Source: Xenophilus aerolatus (lineage in GTDB: Bacteria > Pseudomonadota > Gammaproteobacteria > Burkholderiales > Burkholderiaceae_C). Taken from it: a DNA stretch of 64,000 nucleotides. The stretch spans positions 496,001 through 560,000 of the forward strand of contig QAIB01000003.1 of assembly GCA_030418545.1 (NCBI GenBank), written 5' to 3'. The notes beneath the pieces are model-generated. The model ran no database searches, was not told the origin of the DNA, and worked only from the letters and a program-made list of their open reading frames with translations. Shown here in pieces: positions 61,186-64,000 of the stretch. A program made the position numbers and the translations under genes. Within the stretch, counting starts at the first letter, position 1, and every line of letters begins with the position of its first letter.

Positions 61186-61193
61186 GAGTTTTC

Positions 61194-61223
61194 GATTTAT
61201 ATCGTGAACAGTAAAGATATATC
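61194..61223. promoter_or_regulatory. Likely PadR/YqjI operator
   Basis: GATTTATATC (61194-61203) and the perfect palindrome AGATATATCT (61214-61223) lie 20 bp apart just upstream of the regulator start, in an A/T-rich island. This form and position fit PadR autoregulation. Confidence 0.6.
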
Positions 61224-61292
61224 TAAAACTCGAGCGACGCAAGCGCCGACGCCGGCCTGCACCTGTTGGCGCGGCCGGAGTTGACATTGGGT

Positions 61293-61348
61293 TTGCTATG
61301 AATTCAGGAGCTCCCAGCGCCCGATGAATGGGCGCCAGCAGCGCTTTT
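61293..61348 (+). repeat. Two-hairpin repeat, copy J
   Basis: TTGCTATGAATTCAGGAGC, then CAGCGCCC-GATGAAT-GGGCGCC and AGCAGCGCTTTTTCTT. It lies between the sulfatase stop and the padR promoter. Confidence 0.75.
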
Positions 61349-61394
61349 TCTTCAAGGAATTACTCAGCTGACCCTGAGCAATTCCGGCCCTGAC

Positions 61395-62720
61395 TCAGCG
61401 CTGCGGCATGTCCTTGACCGAGTAGCCCAGGCTCACGGTCGCGTCTTCGGGGATCGGCGGCATGGAAGCGTTCCACGCCTCCCAGGCCTGCCGCATGCGC
61501 TCGAGCCGCTCGGGCTCCTTCTTGCCCAGGTTGGCGCGCTCGCGCTCGTCGCCCGGGATGTTGAACAGGTAGTCGTTGCCGTCCACCCGCAGGTACTTCC
61601 AGTCGCCCTCGCGCAGCGCGCGCTGGCCGCGGTGGTTCATGCGCCAGTGCAGCGGGCGCTCGAAGCTGTGGCCGGCGTCGCGCAGCACGGGCAGCAGCGA
61701 CACGCCGTCGAGCGGGTAGTCCGGATGCGCCGCCACGCCCGCGGCATCGAGCATCGTGGCCGACCAGTCCATGGTCATGCACAGCTGGCGGCTTTGCGAG
61801 CCCGGCGCGATCACGGCCGGCCAGTGCGCGATCCACGGCACGCGGATGCCGCCCTCGGTCAGGTCCATCTTGCCGCCCACCAGCGGCCAGTTGTCCGAGA
61901 AGCGCTCGCCACCGTTGTCGCTGGTGAAGACGATCAGCGTGTTGTCGAGCTGGCCGTTCTTGCGCAGCGCCTCGACGATCCAGCCGATGCCTTCGTCCAT
62001 GTGGTGGATCATGCGGCGGTACACGTGGATGTTGCCGCCGGCCAGGTCGAAGAGGTTGTCCTTGACGGCCGGGGCGCGCTCCGCGTCCTCGCGCGTTTCC
62101 CAGGGCCAGTGCGGCGCGGTGTAGTGCAGGCTGAGGAAGAAGGGCGCGCTGCTTTGCGCCATGCGGTCCACGTAGTCCACGGCCCGGCGCGAGAGCAGGT
62201 CGGTGAGGTAGCCCTCGGCCTTCGACGCCTCGGCGCCTTCGTACAGGTCATGCGTGCCGCGCGAGTCGCAATGCGTGAAGTAGTCCACCCCGCCCGCCAT
62301 CGGCCCGAAGAACTCCTCGTAGCCCGAGCGCAGTGGCCCGAAGTGCGGCGGATGCCCGAGGTGCCACTTGCCGATGAGCGCGGTGCGGTAGCCGGCGTCC
62401 TTGAGCAGCGAAGGCAGCGTCGGATGCTCGGGCGGCATGCCCAGCGTGGTGCTGCCGCGGCTCTTGCTGTTGATGGGCTCCTCCGCCGCGCCGCGCAGGC
62501 GGTACTGGTAGCGCGCGGTGATCATGCCGAAGCGCGTGGGCGAGCACACGGGCGAGTTGGCGTAGCCCTGGGTGAAGAGCGCGCCCTGCGACGCGAGCCG
62601 GTCCAGCACCGGCGAGACGGGGCCGAAGACCGCTTCGCGGCCGCCGTAGCAGCCCAGGTCGGCGTAGCCGAGGTCGTCGGCGACGATGAAGATGATGTTG
62701 GGACGCTTGGCTGTACTCAT
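61395..62720 (-). CDS. Type I sulfatase
   Basis: A 441-residue sulfatase with an N-terminal metal site (PNIIFIVADDLGYADLGCYG). The formylglycine signature is NSPVCSPTR (Cys59). Further substrate and metal motifs are TALIGKWHLGH and FTSDNGGERF. No signal peptide is seen, so it may act in the cytoplasm after import. Its start overlaps the upstream Bug-receptor stop (ATGA), strongly suggesting that the receptor supplies its substrate. The activating enzyme is not in the window. Confidence 0.92.
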   Translation of the reverse strand: MSTAKRPNIIFIVADDLGYADLGCYGGREAVFGPVSPVLDRLASQGALFTQGYANSPVCSPTRFGMITARYQYRLRGAAEEPINSKSRGSTTLGMPPEHPTLPSLLKDAGYRTALIGKWHLGHPPHFGPLRSGYEEFFGPMAGGVDYFTHCDSRGTHDLYEGAEASKAEGYLTDLLSRRAVDYVDRMAQSSAPFFLSLHYTAPHWPWETREDAERAPAVKDNLFDLAGGNIHVYRRMIHHMDEGIGWIVEALRKNGQLDNTLIVFTSDNGGERFSDNWPLVGGKMDLTEGGIRVPWIAHWPAVIAPGSQSRQLCMTMDWSATMLDAAGVAAHPDYPLDGVSLLPVLRDAGHSFERPLHWRMNHRGQRALREGDWKYLRVDGNDYLFNIPGDERERANLGKKEPERLERMRQAWEAWNASMPPIPEDATVSLGYSVKDMPQR

Positions 62721-63685
62721 GGGTTGTACCCCGACGTCTTGACCACCGGCGCCCACTGCGCGCGGTAGGCCTTGAGCATGGCTTCGGTCTGTTCGCGCGT
62801 CGCGACCACCGGCACCAGCCTGTTGTCGGTGAAGCGGCGCTGCACCTCGGGTTCCTGCATCACCTCGCGGATCTCGCGCGCCAGGCGCTCGACCTTCTCG
62901 CGCGGCATCGAAGCCGGTGCGAAGAAGGTGTTCCAGCCCGACGCGGCCAAGTCCAGTCCGGCCTCCTTGAAGGTCGGCACATCGGGCGCGAAGGGCGAGC
63001 GCTTGACGCCCGACATCGCGAGGATGCGCATCTTGCCCGCCTGGTACTGGGGCAGCTGCACGTCGAAGGTGTCGACGGCGATCGGCACCTGGCCGCCGAT
63101 GAGGTCGGTGATGACCGAGGCCGAGCCCTTGTAGCCCACCACCTCGGTCGGCACCTTGGCCTTCTGGCCCAGCATCAGCGCGAAGAAGTGCGGCAGGCTG
63201 CCCGTGGCCGGCACGCCGACGTTGGCCTGGGCCGGGTTGGCACGCATCCAGTCGAAGAGCTGCTTGAGGTCCCTGGCCGGCACCTGCGGGCCCACGACCA
63301 GGCCGAAGTCGTAGTCGTTGACGTGCGCGACGGGCTGGAAGTCCTTCTCGGGGTCGTAGCCGTTGTCCTTGAAGACCAGCGGCGCCACCACCATCACGGC
63401 CGGGTTGGCGACCATCAGCACGTTCTGCCCGGCCGGCGCGGCCTTGACCTGCTGGGCCGCCAGCCGCCCGCCCGCGCCGGGCTTGTTGTCGACCAGCACC
63501 GGCACGCCGAGCTTCTGCGCCAGCCGGTCGCCCACGAAGCGCGCCACCATGTCGGTGGCGCCGCCGGGCGCATAGCCGACGACCACGCGCAGCGGGCCGT
63601 CCAGCGGCTGGGCCTGCACGGCCGCGGCGGCCAGCAGGGTGAGCACCGCGGCGAGCCGCGGCAGGGGATGGAAACGCAATGGCAT
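62717..63685 (-). CDS. Bug-family (TctC-like) periplasmic receptor
   Basis: A 322-residue solute-binding protein with a signal peptide ending AAAVQAQ. Family motifs are VVVGYAPGGATDMVARFV, LVDNKPGAGGRLAAQQV and FDVQLPQYQAGKMRILA. Bug proteins bind carboxylated or aromatic acids; coupling to the sulfatase suggests an organosulfate ligand. Confidence 0.93.
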   Translation of the reverse strand: MPLRFHPLPRLAAVLTLLAAAAVQAQPLDGPLRVVVGYAPGGATDMVARFVGDRLAQKLGVPVLVDNKPGAGGRLAAQQVKAAPAGQNVLMVANPAVMVVAPLVFKDNGYDPEKDFQPVAHVNDYDFGLVVGPQVPARDLKQLFDWMRANPAQANVGVPATGSLPHFFALMLGQKAKVPTEVVGYKGSASVITDLIGGQVPIAVDTFDVQLPQYQAGKMRILAMSGVKRSPFAPDVPTFKEAGLDLAASGWNTFFAPASMPREKVERLAREIREVMQEPEVQRRFTDNRLVPVVATREQTEAMLKAYRAQWAPVVKTSGYNP

Positions 63686-63695
63686 GGCTCTTTCT

Positions 63696-64000
63696 TCAGT
63701 CGTTGGCCTGGAAATTCACGGCCTTCATGATCGCGCCCCAGCGCGCCGTGTCCTCGCGCATGGTCTTCAGGAGCGCCTCGGCATCGTCGGCCACCGGGTA
63801 CATGCCGTTGGCCAGCAGCTGCTGGCGCACCTCGCGCGAATTGACGGCGCGCGTGAACTCGGCGCGCAGCTTGTCGACCACCGGCTTCGGCGTCTTCAGC
63901 GGCGCGTAGTAGGCGAACCAGGCGGTGGCGACCACGTCCTTGTAGCCGCCCTCGACGAAGCTGGGCAGCGACGGCATCAGCGGCGAACGCTTCTCGCCGC
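63696..64000 (-). CDS. Second Bug-family receptor, C-terminal part only
   Basis: The last 100 or so residues of another Bug receptor (GEKRSPLMPSLPSFVEGGYK, then VATAWFAYYAPLKTPKPVVDK). The frame remains open to the window edge, so the 5' end lies beyond 64000. It is 10 bp upstream of the first receptor in the same direction, so the two are co-transcribed. Confidence 0.9.
   Translation of the reverse strand, partial: GEKRSPLMPSLPSFVEGGYKDVVATAWFAYYAPLKTPKPVVDKLRAEFTRAVNSREVRQQLLANGMYPVADDAEALLKTMREDTARWGAIMKAVNFQAND

Overview
The window looks like chromosomal DNA from a betaproteobacterium of the Comamonadaceae (Variovorax/Acidovorax-like). The basis is very high GC with strong third-position GC, a glnA-ntrB-ntrC block, two Bug-type tricarboxylate receptors, an intracellular PHA depolymerase, an MdtABC efflux set, and several short repeat families of a kind I associate with that family. 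No rRNA, tRNA, CRISPR array, phage or complete insertion sequence was seen. Assignment below family level is not possible from the sequence alone.

Layout. 1-6.6 kb: gamma-glutamyltransferase, a pseudouridine synthase, a YncE-like beta-propeller, a polysaccharide deacetylase, a fatty-acid hydroxylase and an EI24 membrane protein. 6.6-12.3 kb: a molybdopterin-binding-domain protein, then glnA, a small secreted coiled-coil protein, ntrB and ntrC, with a good sigma-54 promoter and NtrC sites ahead of glnA. 12.4-16.8 kb: TonB-C lipoprotein and xthA (minus), then a stand-alone UvrA-type ATPase without room for the UvrB-binding domain. 16.8-21.2 kb: a compact cluster of unknown purpose (MDR dehydrogenase, degenerate pterin-synthase-fold protein, glycosyltransferase, methyltransferase, and a convergent RibD-C reductase). 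21.3-24.5 kb (minus): App1-type phosphatase, folA, thyA and a ccdAB toxin-antitoxin pair. 24.5-34.2 kb: housekeeping and metabolic genes (cysteine-cluster protein, FAD-linked oxidase, YihY, Mpo1-like, thioredoxin-like, MetY, CBS protein, PhaZ, GST).

34.4-44.8 kb: mdtA, mdtB, mdtC and an outer-membrane lipoprotein form one tripartite RND efflux system, but a repeat element of about 570 bp bounded by inverted repeats lies between mdtB and mdtC. 44.9-47 kb: a RibD-C reductase and an MltB-type transglycosylase. 47-51.2 kb: an RpiR-type repressor with clear operator palindromes, divergent from an aminotransferase, an amino-acid-binding protein gene and a racemase-like gene. The binding-protein gene is broken by a 267-bp palindromic mobile element. 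Removing the element plus one 4-bp target duplicate restores the frame exactly. 51.3-59.4 kb: uppP, a two-component pair, an orphan small protein, an Anbu proteasome homologue, mutS and a membrane protein with a WYL-like tail. 59.5-64 kb (minus): a YqjH/YqjI-like ferric-reductase and regulator pair, then a sulfatase translationally coupled to Bug receptors.

The most unusual material is the repeat landscape. About nine copies of a two-hairpin element lie between genes and also inside coding ends: they supply a signal-peptide segment, a lipoprotein N-terminus, a C-terminal tail and a stop codon. A second GC-rich family lies next to two stop codons and is translated in frame inside the App1 gene. 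The 267-bp nested-palindrome element and the degenerate pterin-synthase cluster are the best candidates for something undescribed.
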